Source of the DNA: Tilletiopsis washingtonensis
Lineage: Eukaryota; Basidiomycota; Exobasidiomycetes; Entylomatales
Assembly: GCF_003144115.1 (NCBI RefSeq)
Contig: NW_020312014.1
Span: 160,620 to 224,619 of the forward strand
Length of the DNA: 64,000 bases
Direction of reading: 5' to 3'
Positions within the stretch are counted from its first letter, which is position 1, and each line of letters opens with the position of its first letter. The notes below the pieces were generated by a model. The model did not search any database, was not told the origin of the DNA, and was given only the letters and a program-made list of their open reading frames with translations. Of the stretch, positions 54,701-64,000 are shown piece after piece. The position numbers and the translations under genes are program-made.

Positions 54701-57263
54701 TCGAACACCGGCGAGGGTGGTGAGGACGCCGAGCGTTCCATCCCGCTGCCCAACGGCGACTCGCTGCGCTCCAAGATCAAGCAGATTGCATCGGGCCGCT
54801 TCGGTGTCACGAGCAACTACCTCGCCGACTCCGACGAGCTGCAGATCAAGATGGCGCAGGGCGCCAAGCCCGGAGAGGGCGGTGAGTTGCCCGGCCACAA
54901 GGTCTCGGCCTCGATCGCCCGCACGCGTCACTCGACGGCCGGTGTCGGTCTCATCAGCCCGCCGCCGCACCACGACATCTACTCGATCGAGGACCTGAAG
55001 CAGCTCATCTACGACCTGAAGTGCGCCAACCCGCGCGCTCGCGTCAGTGTCAAGCTCGTGTCCGAGGTCGGCGTCGGCATCGTCGCGTCCGGTGTGGCCA
55101 AGGCCAAGGCCGACCACATCCTCATCTCGGGCCACGACGGCGGCACCGGTGCCTCGCGCTGGACCGGCATCAAGTACGCCGGTCTGCCCTGGGAGCTCGG
55201 TCTTGCCGAGACGCACCAGACGCTCGTGCTCAACGACCTGCGTGGCCGCGTCACCGTCCAGACCGACGGCCAGATCCGCACGGGTCGCGACGTCGCCATC
55301 GCGTGCCTGCTCGGTGCCGAGGAGTGGGGCTTTGCCACCACGCCGCTGATCGCGCTCGGCTGCATCATGATGCGCAAGGTGAGCCACGCTGCGTCTCGCC
55401 CACTCTGCTCCTGTACTGACCTCATCTCCGCAGTGCCACCTGAACACCTGCCCCGTCGGCATTGCCACGCAGGACCCCGAGCTGCGCGAGAAGTTCGCCG
55501 GCCAGCCCGAGCACGTCGTCAACTTCTTCTACATGCTTGCCGAGGAGCTGCGTGGCATCATGGCGAAGCTCGGCATGCGCACCATCAACGAGATGGTCGG
55601 CCGCGCCGACCTGCTCAAGGTCGACGAGAGCCTGCGCACGCCCAAGACGGCCAACCTGGACCTCAGCCCGCTGCTCAAGCCCGCGCACCAGATGCGCCCG
55701 GGCGCGGCGACGTACAAGGTCCGCCAGCAGGACCACCGTCTCTACGTCCGCCTCGACAACAAGTTCATCTCGGAGGCCGAGCCGGCGCTCATGGAGGGCC
55801 TGCCCGTGCAGATCGAGTGCGACGTCGTCAACACGGACCGTGCGCTCGGCGCCACGCTGTCGTACCGTGTCTCCAAGCTCTACGGCGAGGAGGGCCTGCC
55901 GCGCGACACGATCCACATCAACGCGCGCGGCTCGGCCGGCCAGTCGTGCGGTGCCTTCCTGGCGCCGGGCATCACCTTCGAGCTCGAGGGCGACGCCAAC
56001 GACTACGTCGGCAAGGGCATGTCCGGCGGCCGCCTGATCGTCTACCCGCCGAAGAACTCGCAGTTCAAGGCCGAGGAGAACATCATCGTCGGCAACGTCT
56101 GCCTGTACGGCGCCACGACCGGCAACGCCTACTTCCGCGGTATCGCTGCCGAGCGCTTCGCTGTGCGCAACTCGGGTGCGCACGCCGTCGTTGAGGGCGT
56201 CGGAGACCACGGCTGCGAGTACATGACGGGCGGCCGCGTCGTCGTGCTGGGCAGCACGGGCCGCAACTTCGCCGCCGGCATGTCGGGCGGCATTGCCTAC
56301 GTGCTCGACATGCAGCGCGACTTTGCGTCGAAGTGCAACCAGGAGATGGTCGAGCTCGGCCCCGTCAAGGACCCCCACGACATTGCCGAGCTGCGCAACC
56401 TCATCGAGAACCACCGCCACTACACGGGCTCGACGGTGGCCGACCACGTCATCCACGACTTCCACCACCTGCTGCCGCGCTTCGTGCGCGTCATGCCGCT
56501 CGACTACAAGCGCGTGCTCGAGGAGGAGGCCGCCAAGGCCGCTGCGGAGAAGAAGCGCAGCAGCCACGTCGACCTGCTCGGCACACTCTCGCGCCACGGC
56601 AGCCAGGTCGACGTCTCGCTCAGCGAGCAGCGCACCGAGCTCAACCAGCAGAACGAGAAGGGCGAGCCGAGCGTCGTCGACGTCGAGGACTCGATGGTCG
56701 ACGACGAGACGGCCAAGGCGCGCCTCAGCAAGCTCGACAAGGTGCGCGGCTTCATGAAGTACAAGCGCCTCGGCGAGCACTACCGCACGCCCACGAAGCG
56801 CGTCAAGGACTTCAAGGAGCTCTCGACGCGCCTCACGGACTCGGAGCTCAAGTACCAGACGGCGCGCTGCATGGACTGCGGTGTGCCCTTCTGCCAGTCC
56901 GACACGGGCTGCCCGATCTCGAACGTCATTCCCAAGTGGAACGACCTCGTGTTCAAGGGCCAGTGGCAGGACGCGCTCAACCGTCTGATGATGACGAACA
57001 ACTTCCCCGAGTTCACGGGCCGCGTGTGCCCTGCGCCGTGCGAGGGCGCGTGCGTGCTCGGCATCACGGAGCAGCCCGTCGGCATCAAGTCGATCGAGTG
57101 CGCCATCATCGACAAGGGCTTCGCCGAGGGCTGGATGGTGCCGCGCCCGCCCAAGGTGCGCACGGGCAAGACGGTCGCCATCGTCGGCTCGGGCCCCGCC
57201 GGTCTGGCGTGCGCCGACCAGCTCAACAAGGCCGGCCACTCGGTGACGGTCTACGAGCGTGCT

Positions 57264-57295
<32 letters not shown>

Positions 57296-58347
57296 CCCGA
57301 ACATGAAGCTCGACAAGGCCATCGTCGACCGCCGCGTCAAGCTGCTCGAGGACGAGGGCATCACCTTCGTGCCCAACTGCTCCGTCGGCACCGACGTGCA
57401 GCCCGAGGAGCTCAAGGCGCAGAACGACGCCCTCGTGTACGCTACCGGCGCCACGTGGCCGCGCGACCTGCCCATCGAGGGCCGCGACGCCAACGGCGTG
57501 CACTTCGCCATGGACTTCCTGCGCCCCACGACGGCCGCGCTGCTCAACAACGAGATCAACGGCTCGGCCGTCGAAGCGCTCGTGAAGGGCAAGGACGTCA
57601 TCGTCATTGGCGGTGGTGACACCGGTGCGTCTGCTCGCTGATTGTGCTTCTGAACTTCTGCTCACCATTCCTCACCTCACAGGCAACGACGCCCTCGGCT
57701 CGTCGATCCGTCTCGGCGCCAAGTCGGTGGCCAACTTCGAGCTGCTGCCCGAGCCGCCGGTGTCGCGTGCGCGCGACAACCAGTGGCCGCAGTTCCCGCG
57801 CGTGCGCAAGACCGACTACGGCCACCAGGAGGTCGCCGACAAGTTCGGCAAGGACCCGCGCACGTACTCGATCACCACGACGAAGTTCGAGAAGGACGAC
57901 GAGGGCAACCTCGCTGCGCTCCACACGGCCGCCGTGCAGTGGACCAAGGACGCGCAGGGCCGCTGGAAGATGGAGAAGGTGCCCGGCTCCGAGAAGCGCT
58001 GGCCCTGCCAGGCCTGCTTCCTCGCGCTCGGCTTCCTGTCGCCCGAGAAGGAGGCCTTCGCCTCGCTCTCGCTCGAGCAGGACGGCCGCGGCAACATCAA
58101 GGCCGACGACAACAAGGGCAAGAGCCCGTACGCCACCTCGGTGCCCAACGTCTACGCGTGCGGCGACGCCCGTCGCGGCCAGTCGCTCATCGTGTGGGGC
58201 ATCCAGGAGGGCCGTGCCTGCGCCGCCGTCATCGACACGCAGCTGCAGGGCAACACGCGTCTGCCGTGGGCCGGTGGCATCCCGGCGCGCCGCTTCGACA
58301 AGTTCGTCACCAACTCGCCGCGCGAGAAGGTGGCCTCGGCGGCATAA
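51728..58347 (+). CDS. GLT1: NAD(P)H-dependent glutamate synthase (GOGAT), fused large and small domains
   Basis: Makes two glutamates from glutamine and 2-oxoglutarate with reducing power from NAD(P)H. Exons 51728-55378, 55434-57624 and 57683-58347 give 2168 aa. A propeptide of about 77 residues precedes the Ntn nucleophile Cys78 ([15 protein letters not shown]). The glutaminase domain contains [19 protein letters not shown] and [11 protein letters not shown]. The central and FMN synthase domains include [20 protein letters not shown] and [13 protein letters not shown], and a 3Fe-4S motif, [13 protein letters not shown], opens exon 2. The GxGxG beta-helix follows ([22 protein letters not shown]). 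The fused small domain (from about residue 1650) has CMDCGVPFC and [14 protein letters not shown] (4Fe-4S), the FAD motif [20 protein letters not shown] and the second nucleotide site [12 protein letters not shown] across intron 2. Length matches fungal GLT1 (about 2100-2150). Confidence 0.97.
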
Positions 58348-58971
58348 AACAGAGGGTGCCACATCACCAGCCCTCTCTTCTCCGCGCGGCGTCGCCACGA
58401 CGCCTCGCTCAGGCCGCCGCCGGTGGGCCCTGACACCGGCGCGGCGCAGGTTGCGACAGCCACCGGTCTTCTCTCACCGTGAAGCCTCACTCACATATGT
58501 CTCCTGCCTCTGCCTCTGTTACGTTTCAGTCTCCTGTTCCATGTGCTCCGTTCCCGTGTCTCTAAGTCCTAGCATGAATGTACTCGTGACCTCTCCTTCA
58601 TGTGTGCTGCGTGATCGCCTGGCCGAGCAGGGAGCCAGAGAGCTAGCCTCGCTGTGTTGAGAAGAGGCTGAGCTCGCTCCGCGCGGCGGGCACGGCCGGA
58701 CGAAGCAGACGAGCCACTTTTCGCGCCATGCCCCGAGCAAGTCCAAGCGGTGACGCTAGTGTACACGGTCCGGCGCGAGCCAGCACCTCACAAACGGAAT
58801 CAGCTTTCAGCAGCTGCCGTGACTCTGGCTGGCACGCGCGAACGACAGCGCACGCAGCGTATCATCAACGACGGCGCTCGGTCGACGGCTTGCCATGTGC
58901 ACGCCCGTCCCCACGACATCTCTCGCGCGCCTCAGACGAGTGCCTTGCATCTATGCTATTGCGTTTGCGCT
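58348..58971. other. Convergent intergenic region GLT1 / SER1
   Basis: This 624-nt region lies between two convergent stops. The first 250 nt after GLT1 are T/C-rich, as expected of a 3' UTR and termination region. No gene is supported. Confidence 0.4.
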
Positions 58972-60237
58972 CTACTTCTGCTCCTGCATCTCCTTGACGA
59001 AGGCCTTCATGACGTCGACGAGCACGAGCGTCTGCTCGGGCGTGACGGCGTTGTAGAGGCTGGTGCGGATGCCGCCGACGCTGCGATGCCCCTTGACCTG
59101 CTCGATGCCGGCCTCCTTACACCGCGCCACGAAGGCCGTCTCGCGCGCCTCGCTCGGCGCGCCGTCGGCGCCGCACACGCGGAAGCAGATGTTCATGCGG
59201 CTGCGCACGTCTGCCTGGCGCACCGTCGGCTGGAAGAGGCCGTTGCTCGACGCAATCACGTCGTACACCGCGCCGCTCTTCATGTCTGCGCGCGACGCGG
59301 CGCCCGTGACGCCGCCGCGGTTGCGCAGCAGGTCGGCAAAGACGAGGCCCGAGGCGTAGATGGCAAACATGGGCGGCGTGTTGTACAGCGAGCCGTTGTC
59401 GGCGTGCTGCTTGTACACGAGCGTCGTGGGGATGCGCGGGCCGCCGTGCGCCACGCCCTTGTCCGGGTGCTCGGCGATCAGCGAGCGCCGCACGATGACC
59501 ACCGTCACGCCGGCCGGCCCGACGTTCTTCTGCGCGCCGAAGAAGACGATGGCGTGCGCGGCGACGTCGATGGGCCGCGAGAGGATGTTCGAGCTGCAGT
59601 CGGCAACCAGCGGCACGCTCTCGCGGTACGCCTGCGGCAGCTCGGCGATGGGAAAGCCGGGCGACGCGTACTCGACGCCGTCGACCGTCTCGTTGTCGCA
59701 GTAGTACAGCATCGCCGGCTTCTCCTCGGCGGCCGAGAGCTGCCACTCGGCGACGGGCGGGATGGCGCCGAAGCGCCCGTCGGCGCCAGGCAGCTTGCGC
59801 GCATCGAAGACGGCGCGTGCGTTGGCGCCGAGGCGCTTGGCCTCGCTCATGGCCTTGGCCGTCCAGCTGCCGCTGACGGCGTAGTCGCACGGCGGGCCGG
59901 CCGGGTGCTGCGCCACGTAGTCCGGGTGCGCGACGGCGTGCGCGGCGAGCAGGTTGAGCGCCGTGGCGCTGAACTGCTCGGTGCCGCCGCCCTGCATGAA
60001 GAGCACGGCGTAGTCGTCGGGCACGGCGAGCAGGCTGCGCAGGTCGGCCTCGGCGGCGCTGAGCACGCGCTGGAACGTGGCGCTGCGGTGGCTCAGCTCC
60101 GTGAGGCCCATGCCGCTGCCGCCAAAGTCGACGATGCCCTGCGCCGCCTCGAGCAGCACGGGCGTGGGCAGCGACGAGGGCCCGGCGCCGAGGTTGATGG
60201 TGCGCTCGCGGCGCGACGTGTCGAGCGTGGTGGGCAT
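58972..60237 (-). CDS. SER1: Phosphoserine aminotransferase
   Basis: PLP enzyme of serine biosynthesis. It converts 3-phosphohydroxypyruvate to phosphoserine with glutamate as amino donor. Single exon, 421 aa, start MPTTLDTSRRERTINLGAGP. Family signatures: NLGAGPSSLPTPVLLEAAQG, GMGLTELSHRS, VLFMQGGGTEQFSATALNLL, AMLYYCDNETVDGVE, the conserved VADCSSNILSRPIDV, and the PLP-lysine motif FFGAQKNVGPAGVTVVIVR. Also YNTPPMFAIYASGLVFADLL, MNICFRV and GHRSVGGIRTSLYNAV near the C-terminus. The length is slightly above bacterial SerC (360) and near fungal Ser1 (395-430). It is convergent with GLT1, which produces its amino donor; co-regulation is inference. Confidence 0.95.
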   Translation of the reverse strand: MPTTLDTSRRERTINLGAGPSSLPTPVLLEAAQGIVDFGGSGMGLTELSHRSATFQRVLSAAEADLRSLLAVPDDYAVLFMQGGGTEQFSATALNLLAAHAVAHPDYVAQHPAGPPCDYAVSGSWTAKAMSEAKRLGANARAVFDARKLPGADGRFGAIPPVAEWQLSAAEEKPAMLYYCDNETVDGVEYASPGFPIAELPQAYRESVPLVADCSSNILSRPIDVAAHAIVFFGAQKNVGPAGVTVVIVRRSLIAEHPDKGVAHGGPRIPTTLVYKQHADNGSLYNTPPMFAIYASGLVFADLLRNRGGVTGAASRADMKSGAVYDVIASSNGLFQPTVRQADVRSRMNICFRVCGADGAPSEARETAFVARCKEAGIEQVKGHRSVGGIRTSLYNAVTPEQTLVLVDVMKAFVKEMQEQK

Positions 60238-61951
60238 GGGCTGCGACGTGATGTGTGAGGGTGTTGTGTTGGTGGTCGTGAGAAGAAAGGTGGCACGCCG
60301 TGGCGAACGAAGGCAAGGCAGCCTGAGCGCGCGCCGCCGCTTTTGGCCGTCTCGCGCGAGTCACGCTCGCCGCCGCCGCCGCGTAATCCAGAATTCACCC
60401 GGCCGCCTTCCCACGCGAGTCAAGGCCAACGAAGGCTGCTCGCCTTGCCCGTTCAGCTCAAGAGCTGCGCAGTGCTACAGTCATAGCCTCAGAATGATCA
60501 AGCAGAGGCGGTTGAGCAGAGGTACCGGCGTCGATTATGTCCGAGGCGCTGCAGCGCTGTCCTCTGCCAGGAGCGGCTCGGCCATGAGGCGATGATGGAC
60601 TGAGTTGACCCCACGCAGTACCGAGCTCTCGGTACAGCACTTCCCTTCCTCCTCTTACGGGCCAAAGCCAGCCGATCGCGTCTCTGTCCCCGTTTCGATG
60701 TCCAAAGCTGCTTGCGCGATCGTCCCGATCTCGCGATCGTCGGCGCCCGAGACGAGATGAAGGGTCCTCAGCCTGCGAGTGCGGCGATCTGGAGACGAGG
60801 ACGCTGTCCCAGGAGATGTGCCGACGAGAGGTGCACTGAGGTCGCCGACGCTGAAGGTCCAGGCAGGGCTGACGCCTAGCTCCGTCGACGAGGCATGACG
60901 GACACCGAGGCCGAAGCTCGGTGTCACGGCTGCGGAGGACACAGACGTAGCATCAGCAAGATGCTTGGTGGCGCCCGTGCTAGGCTTGTGCTCGACTGGC
61001 TGCGGCTTGGAAGCTAAGAGTAGCGGCGCTGCTGAAAGGGTTGATTCGAGCGCTGCTCGCAGCAGCAAGCAAGGCACCGTCGCAGGTGCGGAGGGGCGGG
61101 CCTGCTTGACAGCAGCGTGGCCGGGCCGTCGGCGCTCAGCTGTCCTGCAGCGCGCGAAATTTCCCTGCTGACTGCCTCTTGGGAGCCCCTGCTGCGCAGT
61201 CCATCGCAGACGCTCGCTGTGCTGCCTGCTCCTCATCCGTGCGACGCCTTGCCGCAGCAGCAAGGCACGCCGGTCGCACGGCAGCGAGCTGCACCAGCAG
61301 CAGCTGCGGGCGATTCGGGGCGTGCAGCACGATCTCCACCGGCGGAGCCGCAGCGCAGGCGGCGGCGTGGCGCGGCGCATGCCCGTCATTTTTTGCGGCG
61401 CCTCTCGCGGCGCGCGCCTCCACCGGCTGCGGGCCGGCGCGGTCTGTTTTCGGGCGCAGCGCTGCGCCCCGCTCCTCGAGCTCGCGGCAGGCACGGTCGC
61501 ATCTCCCACGCTCTCACCACCAGCACGCTCCACCTCACACCCGCAGCACCGACCCCGTCACTCTCCGCAGTCACCTCTCTCACTTTCTCGTACAGATTGC
61601 ACGCATACGCACGCCCGCCTCGGCGCCGCGACGACCTCCTCTCGGCGCCTGTTTCTCCAGTCTCTCGCCGCGCTCGTGACAGCCAGCCGCCGGCAGACCT
61701 CCTGACGTCGGCGCGAGCACTCTCTCACAGGGTCTGCACTTAGCTGCGCTCAGTGAAGATCGCATCGCCAAAGGGTCTTTGCACGTCTGCTCCGCGCTGC
61801 GCACTGCGACGCCTGCCTCTCCACCACCACCTCGCACTCCTCGTCCTCGCAGCAGCTCGCGCTCGCTGAAGAGACTCCACCTCGCAATACGTCTGCCGCT
61901 GCCGTCGCTGCGCGCGCCTAGCTTCGGCGCCGCAGTTTCCTCTGCCCGCTC
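60238..61951. promoter_or_regulatory. Intergenic region SER1 / HSF, with an unproven minus-strand frame
   Basis: This 1714-nt region holds the divergent promoters of SER1 and the HSF gene. A minus-strand frame is open at 60655-61533. Its last ~120 codons (60655-61020) have balanced Ser/Thr/Gly/Asp composition unlike the Arg/Ala-rich shadow frames, but there is no recognisable motif and no clear start. The 350 nt before the HSF start are C/T-rich with long TCTC/CACC stretches. No RNA gene is seen. Confidence 0.4.
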
Positions 61952-64000
61952 ATGAGCGGCGGCTTCGGTGGGCCCGGTGGCAGCTCCGCCAGCTCTCGGG
62001 CAGCCGCGCCGTTCCCAGCCTCTCCGACGCTCGCGCCCGCCGCCAGCGCCTCTGCGCCCGACGCTGAGCTCGGCTCGCTGGCCATGCTGCCTTACACGTC
62101 CGGCGGCGAACCATCAGCCGGCTCTCCCTTCTCGCTGGCGGCGTATGGGCTCGGACTCGATCCCTTCTCGGGCGACCCCGACGATGTGTACGCACCCGGG
62201 CCCTCGGCTTTCGTCTCGGGCTCGCAGATCTCGAGCGCCGCGCCGCCGCCTGCAGCAGCGTGGCCGCCGCAACCGCTGAAGGACGAGACGATGCTGGCAC
62301 CGCCCGCGCCGCAGCCGCAGGCTAACGGCCCGCAGGCGCAGAAGGCGTCAGGCTCGGGCTCGAGCTCGGCGCCGGCAGAAGAGAAGAAGGCGCCGCAGGC
62401 GGTGCAGCAGAGCGCAGCAGGCGTGCCGCTGGCGCGCAACAATCCGTTCTTGAACAAGTTGAGGAGGTGAGTAGGCGCGAAGCGCGACGGCTGCGTGCTG
62501 CAGGTCTCTGACCGCGCTCGTTCACAGCATGGTCGACGATCCGAACACCGACGAGCTGATCAAGTGGGCTCCGCACGGCGAGTCATTCCTCGGTGAGTGC
62601 GATCGTTCCTTGGTGCCATACACTCGAGGCTGACACTTCGAGCAGTGCCCAACCATGTGCGCTTCGGCGACGAGGTGCTGCCTCGCTTCTTCAAGCACAA
62701 TCGCTTCAGCTCCTTCGTGCGGCAGCTCAACATGTACGGTTTCCACAAGGTGCCGCATTTACAGCAGGGTGCGCTGAAGCACGACTCGCCGCAAGAGGCC
62801 GAGCTGTGGGAATTCAAGAACGAGCATTTCCAGCGCGACCGGCCCGAGCTGCTGATGCTCATGGCGCGCAAGAAGGGCAACAAGCACGAGGACAAGGAGG
62901 GCAGTGCGGCGCCCGAGGGCAAGGCGGGCAAGGGCAAGGAGAAGGACGACGGCTCGCTGAACCCCATCAACGGCGCGCTCATGCGCAATCAGCCGCACGA
63001 CGAGGCCGGCGCGCTGCAGCTGGCGAGCGTGTGGCAGGCCATCCAGTCGATTCAGGGCGCGCAGGCCGGCATCAACGACAATCTGCGGCACCTGCACACG
63101 GCCAACGCTGAGCTGCGCCGCGAGGCCATCGAGCAGCGCCAGCGCAGCAAGAAGCAGCAGGACACTATCAACAAGATGCTGCGCTTCCTCGCCGGCGTCT
63201 TTGGCGCGCAGGACGGCTCGGCACCGGGTGCGGGCTTGGAGCAGACGCGCGCGCAGAGCCCTGGCGGCAGAGGCGCCAGCTCGCAGGGCTCACCGCGGCG
63301 CTTCACACGGCCGATGCGCCAGGGCGGCAGGCTGCTCATCGGAGATGGCAGCAGCCCGGGCGACAAGCACGAGACCCTCGACATTCTAGAGCTGCCGTCG
63401 GACGATGAGGAGGGCGCGCGAGCCGACGAAGCCGGTGAGTGCAGATGTGTAAGCGACACGACGCCCACGGCTGACCTCGACTACTAGCTGGCCGCTTCAC
63501 GGAAGCGCACAGTACCTCGCCGCAGTCCGCAAGCTCGCCTTTCGCCTCGTCTCGCTTTGTGCACCTCAACAACTCGCCGCCACAGCGCGACGCGGAGCTG
63601 CCTGATGTGGTGTCAGAAGCCACAGCAACGCCTGGCGGAGGCCGCCGGATCAGCCAGCAGGCCGGCCGCAACATCCTCGACGCACTGGCGTCGGGACAGG
63701 GCGGCGACTGGCTGGCCGGCCTGTTCGGCGAGTCGCCTGGCGGTGCTGCAGCGGGCAGTGCGACCAATGCGAGCCAGCCTGCGACGCCTGGCGGCGGCTT
63801 CAAGCTCGACCAGAACACGCTCGCGACGCTGCAGAGCGTGCTCGGCAGCGCAGCTGCGCAAGGCGGCGGCAGCGGCTCTTCGTCTGCGCCGCAGTACGAC
63901 GCGAATTGGGACGCGACGCAGCCGCAGAACTACTTTGCCAACAACGCCGCCGACGAGGAAGAGCAGCGCTTCAGCATGCCCGTAGAGGACACCGCCGCTT
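61952..64000 (+). CDS. HSF1: Heat shock factor-type transcription factor (3' part outside window)
   Basis: Trimeric DNA-binding factor for heat shock elements. Exons 61952-62466, 62528-62592, 62646-63434 and 63488 to the window end give at least 627 aa. Residues 1-160 are a Ser/Ala/Pro-rich activation-type region. The HSF DNA-binding domain (about 162-275) has [35 protein letters not shown], then [20 protein letters not shown] and [12 protein letters not shown], with the family's [21 protein letters not shown] recognition helix. A linker rich in Lys/Glu is followed by the HR-A/B coiled coil (about 318-382, [20 protein letters not shown] to [13 protein letters not shown]). The C-terminal region continues past the window. 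Introns of 53-61 nt interrupt the DNA-binding domain twice. The assignment to Hsf1 rather than Skn7- or Sfl1-like rests on HR-A/B and the lack of a receiver domain so far. Confidence 0.88.

Noticed and set aside
51704-55522. Very long minus-strand open frame (about 1270 codons) opposite GLT1
   Set aside because: It is antisense to an unambiguous GLT1 exon and its translation is Leu/Val/Asp/Arg-rich without domains. At this GC content with strong third-position bias, the mirror frame stays open by chance. The same applies to the minus-strand frames opposite the rest of GLT1 (55422-57668), eIF3a (17715-20543) and SYF1 (10586-13162).

Overview
The window is nuclear DNA of a fungus. It has GC-rich coding sequence, introns mostly of 49-80 nt with GTGAGT/GTGCGT donors and CTGAC-like branch sites, and fungus-specific genes such as the DASH subunit DAD1. 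Few introns in long genes (GLT1 has two in 6.6 kb, TIF32 two in 3.5 kb) suggest a basidiomycete, perhaps a smut-lineage (Ustilaginomycotina) yeast-like fungus. That placement is inference; no rDNA or marker gene is present.

Layout. 0-0.8 kb: end of ATP15. 1.6-7.7 kb: an accessory island of five small same-strand genes from two families I do not recognise. One is called here the 'PxWW family' (a ~110-residue Trp-rich domain ending in Pro-x-Trp-Trp). The other is the 'CxxxxC/ETE family' (short proteins with Cys-x4-Cys followed by Glu-Thr-Glu at an intron). 8.3-29.8 kb: housekeeping genes TMEM33/Pom33, SYF1, CUS1/SF3B2, TIF32/eIF3a, a divergent mitochondrial-carrier-like protein, METTL26-like, an SH3BGR-fold protein and cytochrome c oxidase subunit IV. 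30.5-43.8 kb: a second island with the same two families, interrupted by an Asterix-like gene and SDH4. It ends in a divergently transcribed pair of large multi-domain PxWW genes. 44.2-64 kb: housekeeping genes DAD1, CDC50/LEM3, ADE12, GLT1, SER1 and a heat shock transcription factor cut by the window end.

How the genes relate. Three encode nuclear OXPHOS subunits (ATP15, COX IV, SDH4), and all three carry an unusually long intron (0.6-1.1 kb). SYF1 and CUS1, both spliceosomal, are tail to tail. ADE12, GLT1 and SER1 are neighbours linked by amino-group metabolism: GLT1 makes glutamate, SER1 uses it as amino donor, and ADE12 uses aspartate.

The most novel content is the PxWW family: seven genes with ten domain copies. 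Conserved intron positions, acidic-tail and C-terminal-module subtypes, pyrimidine-rich tracts after most members and the head-to-head pair at 38-43.8 kb support a real, expanded, probably lineage-specific family. Its function cannot be read from the sequence. A Myb/SANT-like DNA-binding role is only a hypothesis.
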